A program made the position numbers and the translations under genes. Positions 9,808-18,132 of a DNA stretch of 64,000 nucleotides are shown one piece after another. Under the pieces are notes generated by a model. The model saw only the letters and a list, made by a program, of their open reading frames with translations. It ran no database searches and was not told the DNA's origin. The stretch comes from AP-15 sp963703855 (lineage in GTDB: Bacteria > Pseudomonadota > Alphaproteobacteria > ATCC43930 > CGMCC-115725): positions 95,526-159,525 of the forward strand of contig CAVPFW010000017.1 of assembly GCA_963703855.1 (NCBI GenBank), read 5' to 3'. How positions within the stretch are numbered: position 1 is the stretch's first letter; every line of letters begins with the position of its first letter.

Positions 9808-10046
9808 CGGATCCTCCATGCCTGAGGAGCCATAGGCGCGAGCCGCAGCGGAGACGGCTCCCGGCTCGAACCCGGACCCGGCACCAATCTATTCCTCAGT
9901 ATCAGGATGTCAATAAGGTGTTTTTCACCGAAACATAATGCTATTCGTGAAACGCTTTTTGCGGCAAATCTGCGGCTGCGCTAAGCTGGCAGCGGCGACG
10001 GCAAGCCGCATCGCCGGCTCCCCGACCACCGCGTTCGAGAGCGCCA
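9808..10046. other. Intergenic region, no gene seen
   Basis: This divergent gap has a GC-rich first part and an AT-richer stretch at about 9890-9955 containing AATAAGGTGTTTTTCACC, which could hold promoters for either neighbour. No tRNA fold, riboswitch motif or strong terminator was recognised. Confidence 0.4.
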
Positions 10047-10406
10047 TTGGCCTTTGCATCAGTTCGAGCGCGCCGCACCACCAGGCGTCTCGCTTTCGCG
10101 TCAGTTTTACTTTTGGCCGGCGTCGCGGTCGCGCAACCGCCCCAGAATGCCGACCCAGCCCTGGCGCCGTGGTTCCGCAGCCTCTTGCAGCCGGGCACGG
10201 CGATCTCGTGCTGCTCGCTGTCGGATTGTCGGGCGACGGAATACCGGATCAGGGCCGATCATTACGAGGCGCTGGTCGGCGGCGGCTGGCTCGTCGTGCC
10301 GCCCGACAAGATTTTGCAGCGCACCGACAATCCCACCGGTCACGCGATCGTGTGCTGGACCCCGCAGCGCGGGATCATGTGCTTCGTGCGCGCGACCGAG
10401 TCGTGA
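10047..10406 (+). CDS. Small secreted conserved hypothetical protein
   Basis: A 119-residue protein with an Arg-rich N-terminus, a hydrophobic core (LAFASVLLLAGVAVA) and a likely signal-peptidase site after VAQ. The mature part reads DPALAPWFRSLLQPGT, then SCCSLSDCRATEYRI with three cysteines, then PPDKILQRTDNPTGHAIVCW and a final IMCFV. This Cys-rich, Trp-containing pattern recurs in small periplasmic alphaproteobacterial proteins of unknown function. The TTG start at 10047 is the earliest plausible one and has only a weak ribosome site. Confidence 0.6.
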   Translation: MAFASVRARRTTRRLAFASVLLLAGVAVAQPPQNADPALAPWFRSLLQPGTAISCCSLSDCRATEYRIRADHYEALVGGGWLVVPPDKILQRTDNPTGHAIVCWTPQRGIMCFVRATES

Positions 10407-10475
10407 TCTGCAGGCTCAAAGCCGGCTCGGCGGCGCGGCGAGATCCGTTCGCAGCGGCCGGCTGGCCGGCTTCGG

Positions 10476-11672
10476 CTATCGCGCCGGGGGCTGGTTCGCC
10501 CCGCCGCGCAGCCCACCGCGTCCGGGGGCGCCGGCGGGGGGCGGCGTCATCCCGCCGGCCGGCGGAAGATTGGGCAAGGGCGGAGGCTCGGCGCCGAACA
10601 GCGGCACGTTTGCCAGGCGGCGCGTCTCGCCGGTGCTGCCCTCCGCCGGTCGGACCAGCGCCTCGACCTGGCGCTCGGTGAGCTGGACCCCGTAATACAA
10701 TTGATAGAATTCGCTGGCGCTGGCGCGCAGATCCTGCTGATAGAGGTCGGGATAAAACAGGTTGGACAGCCAGTACAGCCCGATCGCCCGGTTGACGCCG
10801 GGCGGGTCGTCGATCCACCCGAACGGGTCGTCCGGAGCGAGATAGACCCGCTTGCCGCGGACGGCCGCGAGACCGCGCCACTGCGGATCGCGAAGCAGCG
10901 CGTTATAGAAGCTGCGCTGTTGGGCGACGATGATCCGGGGGTTCCAGGCAAATACCTGCTCGCGCGTAACCCGCGTGAGCCCACCGCGGCCGAGGCCGGC
11001 GGCAACGTTGATGGCTCCGGCCTGGTCGATGTCGCTCATCGCCGGTGAACCCGCGACACCGGTCTCGAGACCGTCGCTGCCTCGCCCGTAATAGACCAGC
11101 GGCCGGTCGGTCGAAGAGCTGACCAGCAGCTGCCCGCGCAGCGCTTCGATCGCATGATAGGCGTAGCTGGAAACGGCCAGGCCGTGATCCCCCGCCCCGA
11201 CCAAGGTACCGATCTGCCGCAGCAGATCAGGCATCTGCTGGATGCTGGCGTCGAGCAGAATATAGGGCGTCCGCGTCTGCTGCTGGATGCGGTCGGCGAA
11301 TGCCACGGTCGGCGGCGAGAGGACGCCGTAACCGAGGATCAGGTCGGGGTGCAGCCGGGTCACGTCGTTGGCCGTCGCCGTCGGATGCAGTCCGCCGAGC
11401 TGGCCGATGACCGGGAGCCGGGCGAATTTCGCCGGCAGCAGCGCGCGCTGCGCCCGCGACAGCGGCTCGGTCCAGCCGATCAGCTTAGTGGGAACCAGCG
11501 CGTAGACAAAGACCGCGGAGGCCGGCCCGGCCGGCATGACCCGCTCGATCCGGTCCGGCACCATCACCCGACGCCCGGCCGAGTCGGTGAACACCGCGGC
11601 ACGAGCCGGCGCCGCGAGCAGCATGGACAGCAACAGGACGGCGATCCGCGCGGCGGGCGATCGAAGCGGCAT
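10476..11672 (-). CDS. Periplasmic iron-siderophore/cobalamin-type ABC transporter substrate-binding protein
   Basis: A 398-residue BtuF/FepB-like protein. It has a signal peptide (RIAVLLLSMLLAAPARA), a mature start FTDSAGRRVMVPDRIERV, and family features LIGWTEP, HPDLILGYG, WNPRIIVAQ and VRGKRVYLAPDDPFGWIDDPPGVNR near the C-terminus. After residue ~350 there is a Pro/Gly-rich tail not usual in the family. No permease or ATPase genes lie beside it, so it must work with components elsewhere. It sits in the segment enclosed by the inverted palindromic elements. The exact ligand cannot be read from sequence. Confidence 0.85.
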   Translation of the reverse strand: MPLRSPAARIAVLLLSMLLAAPARAAVFTDSAGRRVMVPDRIERVMPAGPASAVFVYALVPTKLIGWTEPLSRAQRALLPAKFARLPVIGQLGGLHPTATANDVTRLHPDLILGYGVLSPPTVAFADRIQQQTRTPYILLDASIQQMPDLLRQIGTLVGAGDHGLAVSSYAYHAIEALRGQLLVSSSTDRPLVYYGRGSDGLETGVAGSPAMSDIDQAGAINVAAGLGRGGLTRVTREQVFAWNPRIIVAQQRSFYNALLRDPQWRGLAAVRGKRVYLAPDDPFGWIDDPPGVNRAIGLYWLSNLFYPDLYQQDLRASASEFYQLYYGVQLTERQVEALVRPAEGSTGETRRLANVPLFGAEPPPLPNLPPAGGMTPPPAGAPGRGGLRGGANQPPAR

Positions 11673-11820
11673 CTGCGTCCCTCGACAAGACCTCGGTGAT
11701 GGCGGCGGCGACTATAACTGCGGCGAGTTCGGCGGCAAGACGACAAATCGGTCGGCCGCGGGCATGTCGGCATATGGCGCGACCGATTCCCGTACGCGCC
11801 CGTTCTCCTCCCGGACCGGT

Positions 11821-12008
11821 TATTTTCGCCTCTCCCCCCACTGGGGAGAGGCAGGGTGAGGGGGGCGCCCGCCACAGACTCCACCTCGGCCCAGCGCGGA
11901 TGGCTTCGGCTCAGCTGCGCATTCCATGCTGCGCGGCCCCCTCACCCCTCCCTCTCCCCCGGCCGGCGGGGGAGAGGGGGAAGAGGAGCGGCCTACCGGA
12001 AATGTGGA
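11821..12008. repeat. 187-bp palindromic element, copy 2 (inverted relative to 9121-9307)
   Basis: Ends in AATGTGGA, the complement of the TCCACATT start of copy 1, and carries the same CTCTCCCCC hairpins and central CTCCACCTCGGCCCAGCGC. The rest of the 11673-12174 gap holds no gene that I can support. Confidence 0.85.
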
Positions 12009-12174
12009 CCAATCTTGCCTAGCCTCGCAGAAGGGCGCGATTTCCGCACCTGGCTCGGCCCCCACGGGGCTCAGACTGAGGCGAGCAGGATCGAGCTCAA
12101 ATCCGACCGACTGCCGGCGGCGGGTCGGGTGCGCCGCTCGCTGCCTGCGATCGGCGGGGCGACGGACGCGCCGG

Positions 12175-12606
12175 CTACTGGGCCGGCATCAATTGGCCGC
12201 GCACCTCTCCGCCCTTATTCGCGGCGGTGTGGATATTGACATAGTACTTCCCGGCTTCGAGGTCGGCCCGCTGCGTTGCGGTCAGGATCTTCGAGCCCTT
12301 GATCGGGCTGGCCAACTTGCTGCCGAGCGGGATCACAACCCCGGCGTTCGTTCCCGGCGCCGCCGGACCGTGGATGTGGGCCGCCATCGCCGGACCGCTG
12401 AGACCCGAATAGGTCACCTCCCAGGTCAGCTTTCGGGTGGCGGTATCGAGCGTCGCCGTCGCCGTGCCGGTGCCGGCGCTGGTGGTCGGCGGAACCTCGC
12501 TGGCGCCGTCGAGGGTCGCCTTGAAGGCCATCGTCTCCGCTTGGGCGGCGGCCGAAATCATAAACAAGGCGACGATCCCCGGCATCACTGAGCGCAAATG
12601 GCGCAT
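12175..12606 (-). CDS. CHRD domain-containing secreted protein
   Basis: A 143-residue protein: signal peptide (IVALFMISAAAQAE), then a single CHRD domain with MAFKATLDGASEVPP, GTGTATATLD, LTWEVTYSGLSG, AAHIHGPA and the C-terminal YYVNIHTAANKGGEVRGQL. CHRD domains were first described in chordin and occur in many secreted bacterial proteins; the bacterial role is unknown. It is a single gene. Confidence 0.9.
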   Translation of the reverse strand: MRHLRSVMPGIVALFMISAAAQAETMAFKATLDGASEVPPTTSAGTGTATATLDTATRKLTWEVTYSGLSGPAMAAHIHGPAAPGTNAGVVIPLGSKLASPIKGSKILTATQRADLEAGKYYVNIHTAANKGGEVRGQLMPAQ

Positions 12607-13018
12607 CCTCTCCTCCCGTGTCGCGTTTATCCGGCGCGAACACTACTGAAGGTACGGCCGGAGGAGAAGCCGAAAACTTACGGGTGGCTCGGTTGCACCT
12701 CGGTCGGGTCGTTCACGTCGGCGTGAGCGCCGCGCCGCGCCGCGTCGGCCGGTCGGCCGGTCGAAAAGGGCGGACACCACGGGGCAGCAAGCGTTGTTGA
12801 AGCAATCCGGCACGGCGGCCGAGCTGCCGGCCGGAGCAACAGCTCCGGCGTCGAAAACCGCCGGACAGGGCGATTGCGCATAGTAAAGTTAACTATGAAT
12901 GTCAGGCTTTTAACTCTCAATTGTCTAGTAATACTGGTTGCCGAATTGTAACTTTTGCATCGCGGGCACACCCCGTGATCGGCCACGGATCGGTTGCTTA
13001 ACCAAGAGGATCTTTGTA
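12607..13018. other. Intergenic region upstream of the PEP-CTERM gene
   Basis: The first half is GC-rich (CGCGCCGCGCCGCG-type runs). About 12880-12960 is markedly AT-richer (AGTAAAGTTAACTATG, TTGTCTAGTAATACTGG) and probably contains the promoter of the gene at 13019. No RNA gene or repeat family was identified. Confidence 0.4.
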
Positions 13019-13702
13019 ATGAGCATACTGCGCAAGTCGCTGACCATCGCAGCACTGGCCGTGGCGGCGGGATATGCATTCCAAGCTCGCGCGGAGATCT
13101 TTCTGTCGGCTACGGATGGCGTCAGCACGGGCTCGGCCAACGACTCCGCAAGCCCCGGCACTGCGTTCTACTCCGGGATCATCGGCAACTTCACGACCAG
13201 CATCGACATCGGCACCGGGTTCCCGGCAATCGGGGCGCCGTCCGACCCGGTCCTCGATCTGACTTCGCTCGATCTGACGACCGGCACGGCGGGCGGCACC
13301 TTGACGGTTTCGCTGACCGAGACCGGGTTCACGACCACTACAGTCGCCAAAGAATTCCTCAGCGACATTACCGGCGTGTATTCCAACAGCAGCGCCCTGA
13401 TGAGCACCTATTTCGATGCGACGAACAAGCCGTTCGGAACAGGTACCCTGCTGTCCAGCGGATTGCTCGACAACCAGGCAAGCCTGGTCTCGGTGCCGCC
13501 GATCGCAGGCCCTTATTCCCTCACCGAGATCTTGACGGTTACCGCGGGTCCGAACAGCCTGACGAGCATCGACGCGGCGATCGTCGATGCGCCCGAGCCC
13601 TCGTCCCTGCCGCTGCTCGGCGCCGCCTTGCTCGGACTGGGGCTGCTGCGGCCGCGGCGGATCCGGTCGACAGATTGCCACGGGAGGCTTCTGCGGCAGT
13701 GA
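13019..13702 (+). CDS. PEP-CTERM sorting domain-containing secreted protein
   Basis: A 227-residue protein with an N-terminal signal peptide (LTIAALAVAAGYAFQARA), a Thr/Ser/Gly-rich low-complexity body, and near the C-terminus the tripartite PEP-CTERM signal: APEPSSLPLL, a hydrophobic helix (GAALLGLGLL) and the basic RPRRIR. Such signals are recognised by EpsH-type exosortases, which cleave at Pro-Glu-Pro and attach or export the protein in exopolysaccharide-making bacteria. Start 13019 has AGAGGA upstream. Thirteen residues follow the basic cluster. No exosortase lies in the window. The body has no recognised domain. Confidence 0.85.
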   Translation: MSILRKSLTIAALAVAAGYAFQARAEIFLSATDGVSTGSANDSASPGTAFYSGIIGNFTTSIDIGTGFPAIGAPSDPVLDLTSLDLTTGTAGGTLTVSLTETGFTTTTVAKEFLSDITGVYSNSSALMSTYFDATNKPFGTGTLLSSGLLDNQASLVSVPPIAGPYSLTEILTVTAGPNSLTSIDAAIVDAPEPSSLPLLGAALLGLGLLRPRRIRSTDCHGRLLRQ

Positions 13703-13798
13703 CCGCATCGACCCGGGGGCCGGCGCAACATTGGCGCTCCACCCCCGAGCACAGCAGCGGGCAAACCCCCTCTGCGCTCCCGAGGCAGACGATGCCGC

Positions 13799-14725
13799 TC
13801 AACTGCCCGCCGTCGCCGCCGGCTGCCGATCGGCCTCCTCGCGCAGCCATTTGCGGAACGCCCGGACCTTGGGCCGCTCGAGCGCGCCCGGCGCGGTGAC
13901 GATGTAGTAGGCGAACTGGTCCGGCAGCGCCAACGAGAACAGCCGCACCAGCCGCCCGGACGCGATATCGGCGGCGGCGATCGTGCTGTAGGCCAGCACC
14001 ACGCCGTGCCCGGCGATCGCCGCGTCGAGCGCCAAATACATGTTGTTGAAGCTGAGCCCGGCGGTCGCCGGGACATCCTTGGCCCCGGCAGCCTTGAGCC
14101 ACATCGGCCAGGTCGGCACCAAGGGGTCGCGCTCGATCGCCTGGTCATGGATCAGCGCATGACGGCGCAGATCGTCGGGGGTGCGCAGCGGCGGCCCGGC
14201 CGCGAGCAGTTGCGGGCTGCACGCCGGGAACACCTCGTTCGTAAATAGCAATTCGACCTCGAGCCCAGGGTAGTGCCCGGTGCCGTAGCGGATCGCGATG
14301 TCGAAATCGCCCTTGGTCAAGTCGACGACGTCGTCGGTCGCGGAAATCCGCACATCGACCTCAGCGCATAATTCCTGGAACCGGTGCAGGCGCAGGACCA
14401 GCCATTTGGCGGCGAAGGAGGGCGAGGCGGTCACGGTCAAGGTCCCGGTGTCGTTATGCGCCCGCAGGCGCCTGACCGCGGCGTGAATGCCGGCAAAACC
14501 TTCCGACAGCCCGGGCAGCAGCACGCACCCGGACGCGGTCAGTTCGATCGACCGGTTGAGCCGGTGAAACAGCCTGACCCCGAGATCCTGCTCCAAGGCG
14601 TGGATCTGATGGCTGATCGCCGCGGGCGTGACGAAGAGCTCGTCGGCGGCCTTGCTGAAGCTCATGTGCCGAGCCGCCGCCTCAAAGGCCCGAAGCGCGC
14701 CGAGCGGGGGCAGGTGGTCGTTCAT
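13799..14725 (-). CDS. LysR-family transcriptional regulator (GcvA-like)
   Basis: A 308-residue LysR protein. The N-terminal winged HTH reads LGALRAFEAAARHMSFSKAADELFVTPAAISHQIHALEQ, with the SHQI recognition helix typical of the GcvA/AmpR-like group, followed by the LysR substrate domain with WLVLRLHRF, DIAIRYGTG, and the closing KVRAFRKWLREE. It is divergent from the DUF1127 gene at 14856, so the 130-base gap probably holds its operator and it may control the genes to the right. The effector is not evident. Confidence 0.92.
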   Translation of the reverse strand: MNDHLPPLGALRAFEAAARHMSFSKAADELFVTPAAISHQIHALEQDLGVRLFHRLNRSIELTASGCVLLPGLSEGFAGIHAAVRRLRAHNDTGTLTVTASPSFAAKWLVLRLHRFQELCAEVDVRISATDDVVDLTKGDFDIAIRYGTGHYPGLEVELLFTNEVFPACSPQLLAAGPPLRTPDDLRRHALIHDQAIERDPLVPTWPMWLKAAGAKDVPATAGLSFNNMYLALDAAIAGHGVVLAYSTIAAADIASGRLVRLFSLALPDQFAYYIVTAPGALERPKVRAFRKWLREEADRQPAATAGS

Positions 14726-14855
14726 CCGAGATGAGAATTCCTAAGGCGTAGCTGAAAAACTCTCGTTTGCGAACCAGTGCCACAGAGAGCACTTAAACCG
14801 CAAGCGGGCTCTTGAACAGCCTATCGGAACGCTCGCTGAGTTTAGGAGAGTTCAC

Positions 14856-15092
14856 ATGACTGCGATCCAATTCGAAGCCGCGCGGGAGCGCCGCATCGGG
14901 GTTGGGCGTCGCTCGGCGGGGCAGCGGGCAAGCGCCGCCGCAGGGCGGATGTTTGCGAGGCTGCGCGAATGGCGCCGGCGCGCCCGCGACCGCACCCTTC
15001 TCGCCGCACTCGACGATCGGATGCTGGCCGATATCGGGATCACCCGAACCGACGCCGAATACCTGAGCAACAAGCCGTTCTGGAGGGAATGA
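14856..15092 (+). CDS. DUF1127 domain-containing small protein
   Basis: A 78-residue Arg-rich protein. The C-terminal half is a DUF1127 (YjiS-like) motif: LREWRRRARDRTLLAALDDRMLADIGITRTDAEYLSNKPFW. A good TAGGAGAG ribosome site lies before the ATG. Short DUF1127 proteins in alphaproteobacteria have been linked to RNA binding and to phosphate or carbon responses. It opens a likely operon with the next two genes, and its stop overlaps the next start (ATGA). Confidence 0.9.
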   Translation: MTAIQFEAARERRIGVGRRSAGQRASAAAGRMFARLREWRRRARDRTLLAALDDRMLADIGITRTDAEYLSNKPFWRE

Positions 15093-15265
15093 TGCTGACG
15101 CCGACGTCAACCGACGAGAACAGATCGCCCCGCATCGGGGCTTTCCGCCGTGCCGCCCGCGCCCTGAGCGCCCTATGGGCTCGGATGACGCTCCCGCCCG
15201 TTAAGCCGCGGCACATGGCCGAACGCAAGTCCTGGTCGGAAACATTGCGGTTTCCGCCTTTTTGA
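15089..15265 (+). CDS. Small hypothetical protein coupled to the DUF1127 gene
   Basis: A 58-residue basic protein (IGAFRRAARALSALWARM in the middle, ending SWSETLRFPPF) whose ATG overlaps the stop of the DUF1127 gene by four bases, indicating translational coupling. No family recognised. The tight overlap and the 32-base distance to the next gene support it being real. Confidence 0.5.
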   Translation: MMLTPTSTDENRSPRIGAFRRAARALSALWARMTLPPVKPRHMAERKSWSETLRFPPF

Positions 15266-15297
15266 GCGACTCTTCGAAACACAAGGAGGACAGACCC

Positions 15298-16131
15298 ATG
15301 AGCAATTTCGACACTCTCCCGTTCGTCGAGGCCGAGCTGAACTATCTGGCGCCGATGGCCGAGCGCCCACGCTATTACGCCTACGAGGTCGAGCCGGGCG
15401 AGCAGCGCTCGAACATGACCCACGAGCCGCACCAGGTGCATATCCGCGACATGCGGCCGATCGCCTCGGAAATCGACCTCGACCGCCAGGGCTTCGCGCT
15501 GGTCGAGCAGAAGACCGCGGTGCGCGATTTCTGGGACGATGACGAGGTGCGCCGGGTCTATTATCCCGAGGCCGAGCGTTTCCTCGCCGACGTAACCGGC
15601 GCCAGCCGGGTCTTCATCTTCGACCATCTGCAGCGCCGCCGGGTGCCGGGTCAGACCGACCGCTCGGCCGGCGGGCCGCGCCAGCCGGCGACCCGGGTCC
15701 ATGTCGACCACACCGCCCGCTCCGGCCCGCAGCGGGTGCGCGACCTGATGGGCGACGACGCCGAGGAGTTGCTGAAGGGCCGTGTCCAGGTGATCAATCT
15801 GTGGCGTCCGATCCGCGGGCCGCTGCAGGACGCGCCGCTCGCGGTATGCGACGCGCGCACCGTTGACCCCAAGGACCTTGTGCCGTCGGACCTGGTCTAT
15901 CGCAATCGGGTCGGCGAGACCTACTCGGTGACGTGGAACCCGGCGCATGAATGGTACTACGTGCCGCAGATGCGGCGCGACCAGGCGCTGCTCTTGAAGA
16001 TCGCCGACACCAAGACCGACGGCCGCGCCCGCTTTATGCCGCACACCTCGTTCACCGATCCCACGACGCCGCCCGACGCCTTCCCGCGCGAGAGCATCGA
16101 GCTGCGCACCCTCGTCTTCCACCCCAACTGA
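15298..16131 (+). CDS. CmcJ/NvfI family oxidoreductase
   Basis: A 277-residue protein resembling the CmcJ (7-alpha-cephem-methoxylase P8 chain) and NvfI-related family of putative non-haem Fe(II)/2-oxoglutarate-type oxygenases. Visible features: the N-terminal LNYLAPMAERPRYYAYE, VFIFDHLQRRR, TRVHVDHTARSGPQR (His-x-Asp metal motif), VINLWRPIRGPLQDAPLAVCD, WYYVPQMRRDQALLLK and the closing FMPHTSFTDP.TPP. A strong AAGGAGG site fixes the start at 15298. It lies downstream of a GcvA-like regulator and two small genes. The substrate is unknown; homologues act on varied small molecules. Confidence 0.85.
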   Translation: MSNFDTLPFVEAELNYLAPMAERPRYYAYEVEPGEQRSNMTHEPHQVHIRDMRPIASEIDLDRQGFALVEQKTAVRDFWDDDEVRRVYYPEAERFLADVTGASRVFIFDHLQRRRVPGQTDRSAGGPRQPATRVHVDHTARSGPQRVRDLMGDDAEELLKGRVQVINLWRPIRGPLQDAPLAVCDARTVDPKDLVPSDLVYRNRVGETYSVTWNPAHEWYYVPQMRRDQALLLKIADTKTDGRARFMPHTSFTDPTTPPDAFPRESIELRTLVFHPN

Positions 16132-16147
16132 CGCAGCGTCTTTCGTC

Positions 16148-16173
16148 CTGGCCCGGCGAGATAACCGGGCCAG
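16148..16173. terminator. Stem-loop after the CmcJ-like gene, possible terminator
   Basis: CTGGCCCGG (16148-16156) pairs perfectly with CCGGGCCAG (16165-16173) across an 8-base loop, 17 bases after the stop codon. There is no U-run after it, so it may be a repeat or 3'-end stabiliser instead. The rest of 16174-16513 holds no gene that I can support. Confidence 0.45.
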
Positions 16174-16513
16174 GGCGGAAGGGCTAGCGAGCGCGTCACC
16201 ACCGCCGCTTTCAACCAGCGCCGCGAGATGCTGCGCGCAAGCCTCGACCCTCGCACCCCTGTTCAGACCTCGCTCACCGGCGCCAGGGTGGCACCGGCGC
16301 CACTCCCGCGTCCCCTGTTCCACCTGTTTTATCAGATTGAGATCAGGTATCCGCACCTCCTTCAACTGCACTCACGCACCCGCTCAAGAATTCCAACGCG
16401 GCGAGGATACAATGCCATTATGGCGATTGCGTGATTGCCATGCCGTAATCACACGCCGGGTCGTTCGGGTGTCGGCTCGCCTCCTATATCTCTGACCCAG
16501 CCAAGGGGAAGCG

Positions 16514-17176
16514 CTAGATCCTTGTGACCAAAAACGGCGCCGCTGTCGCCGTTACGATTGATCGCGGCGCCGCCGGCCGATTGGATGATGGGGCATCGGA
16601 TAGTGCGTTCGACTCGCCATCGGTTCCGATGAAACCGTGCGCACGTGCCCACGCCTGCCATTCGGTCTCTTCCGAAGAGAGCGGGTCCAGATGCTCGGTC
16701 AGAGCGTGGTTCTCTGTGAAGATCATCAAATTCTCGCAGGGCCAGCGAGCGGACGGCGCAATCAGCCCGTCGAGCCCGAGAAATGCGAGAGCCGCACCGA
16801 TCTTCTGAGTCCGGGCATAGTCTCGCTCGCCAAAATGTGCGTAATCGACGCCAAGAGTTTCCAGATTTGCGCGAACCAGCCGCAATGTCCGGGCAGTCGT
16901 TACCGCCAGCCGAGATACCTTGATCGGCCGTGGTCCGGGAACGGGCGTGAGATCGGAGAGAAAGGACACAACTTCTGCGATCGCCCCGTCGCGCTCCAGA
17001 CTGGTGTACAGCACATAGACGCCGGGATCGCCATCCGGCGCTGGCGCCCATCGGCCGCCGTTGATCGAGGGTGCCATCGGATCCGCGTCAACCCGCGTGG
17101 CCCGGAACACCTCACCTGCGAAACCCTCGCTCGGCATCACACTCAACCGATCGAGCAGATGCTGGTCATGGATCAT
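16514..17176 (-). CDS. RES domain toxin (NAD+-degrading type)
   Basis: A 220-residue RES-family protein. It has the Arg-Glu-Ser plan: FRATRVDADPMAPSINGGRWAP near the N-terminus (Arg), YTSLERDGAIAEVV (Glu) and a later Ser-containing WPCENLMIF region. Characterised members (MbcT, RES toxins) deplete NAD+ in the absence of antitoxin. It follows the Xre/MbcA-type antitoxin gene by 13 bases on the same strand, the standard order. The ~50-residue Ala/Thr-rich end after residue 180 is not typical. Confidence 0.85.
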   Translation of the reverse strand: MIHDQHLLDRLSVMPSEGFAGEVFRATRVDADPMAPSINGGRWAPAPDGDPGVYVLYTSLERDGAIAEVVSFLSDLTPVPGPRPIKVSRLAVTTARTLRLVRANLETLGVDYAHFGERDYARTQKIGAALAFLGLDGLIAPSARWPCENLMIFTENHALTEHLDPLSSEETEWQAWARAHGFIGTDGESNALSDAPSSNRPAAPRSIVTATAAPFLVTRI

Positions 17177-17189
17177 CGCTGCCAGACCT

Positions 17190-17528
17190 TTAGAGATACA
17201 CCGCGTCGCGAAGCTGGTTGACCAGCCGCCGGACCTCCTCGATCCGACCCTCGCGGATCAATTCTGCTGGAGAGACGCCCTTGAGGTGCTTCTGTGGCGA
17301 GAAGATCCATTGCCGCGCCTCGTTCGGCTCGTAGAAGTCGGATAACTGATCTACGATGAACTCCAATTCCAACAATATTTTTTCTTTGTTAGCGTGCGGA
17401 TATGCCCGGCCTTGATTCCACCGAGAGACCGTTTCAGGTCGTGTGCCGAGTAGGTTTGCAACCTCTATATTCTTGATCGCGCCTTTCTCCCGGAGCGATT
17501 CCAACTTCCTCGCGACGGCGCTTGTCAT
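17190..17528 (-). CDS. Xre/MbcA/ParS-type antitoxin
   Basis: A 112-residue antitoxin. An N-terminal helix-turn-helix (KNIEVANLLGTRPETVSRWNQG) is followed by a C-terminal toxin-binding domain with LSDFYEPNEARQWIFSPQKHLKGVSPAELIREGRIEEV, the DUF2384-like signature of RES partners. An AGAGGA ribosome site precedes the start. The complex probably represses its own promoter, as known for the family. First gene of the pair. Confidence 0.88.
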   Translation of the reverse strand: MTSAVARKLESLREKGAIKNIEVANLLGTRPETVSRWNQGRAYPHANKEKILLELEFIVDQLSDFYEPNEARQWIFSPQKHLKGVSPAELIREGRIEEVRRLVNQLRDAVYL

Positions 17529-17576
17529 GGCCGAATTCCTCTTTTGAATGGTGGTTTCCTTTTGTTCGCCGTCCCA

Positions 17577-17816
17577 TCACCCGCCTGAGCGGCGCCGCGG
17601 CGGAGCGGCGGCAACGGACTCTGGCGATGGAAGCTCGGCCAGGTGCGCCATCGCGGACCGGAGCCGGCTCACCTCCCCCTGCTTTTTCGTCAACCTCTCC
17701 CACAACTCGGGAGCGGGGTTCGAGAAGCCGGCAATCGACGCGACATCGTCCAAAACCCGCCGCACGCGCTCGTCAAGGTAATGTGCTGCCCGTATAGATT
17801 GAGGCGTGCCGCTCAA
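17577..17816 (-). CDS. Possible small hypothetical protein upstream of the antitoxin
   Basis: 79 codons with a plausible protein-like helix-rich composition (AHYLDERVRRVLDDVASIAG, ELWERLTKKQGEVSRL) on the same strand as the toxin-antitoxin pair, 48 bases upstream. No family recognised and no clear ribosome site. It may be a remnant of an integrated element. Low confidence that it is expressed. Confidence 0.35.
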   Translation of the reverse strand: MSGTPQSIRAAHYLDERVRRVLDDVASIAGFSNPAPELWERLTKKQGEVSRLRSAMAHLAELPSPESVAAAPPRRRSGG

Positions 17817-17966
17817 TGTCTCGATCTCGCGAGCGCGCTGATAAAGAGCGTAGTGCCTTCGGACATGACATTATCATTGCGGTTATGGATGAGCAAGGGA
17901 TTGCGCTTTGGCGTGATCAATCGCGCAGGACGACTGCCGCTTCGGCGTCGAGCGATGGATTCACAC

Positions 17967-18050
17967 CATCGCCATGGCGTTGGCGGGGGAGCCGACGGCG
18001 CCAGTGAGGCGCAGTGGCCGGGCGGTCAACAGGAAGCGCGAGCCCTTCCC
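17967..18050 (-). pseudogene. Duplicated 3' tail of a cyclase-family gene
   Basis: On the minus strand this reads SRFLLTARPLRLTGAVGSP, then ANAMAMV and a stop, almost the same as the end of the neighbouring cyclase gene (SRFLLTAPPLRLPGAVGSP, ANAIATV, stop at 18133). The DNA similarity covers about 85 bases (17967-18050 and 18133-18217) and stops upstream of that. It is the fossil end of a tandem paralogue or a partial duplication. The rest of 17817-18132 holds no intact gene. Confidence 0.65.
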
Positions 18051-18132
18051 GGTCGAGTCTTATTGCCTCGCCCACCTCTTGCCCATGAGCGAGACTAGGC
18101 ACGGGACTTCTCCTGCCAACAACGCGGTCATT

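Noticed and set aside
9808..10046. Cobalamin riboswitch upstream of the binding-protein locus
   Set aside because: I searched by eye for the B12-box pattern and did not find it; the orientation is also wrong for the binding-protein gene.
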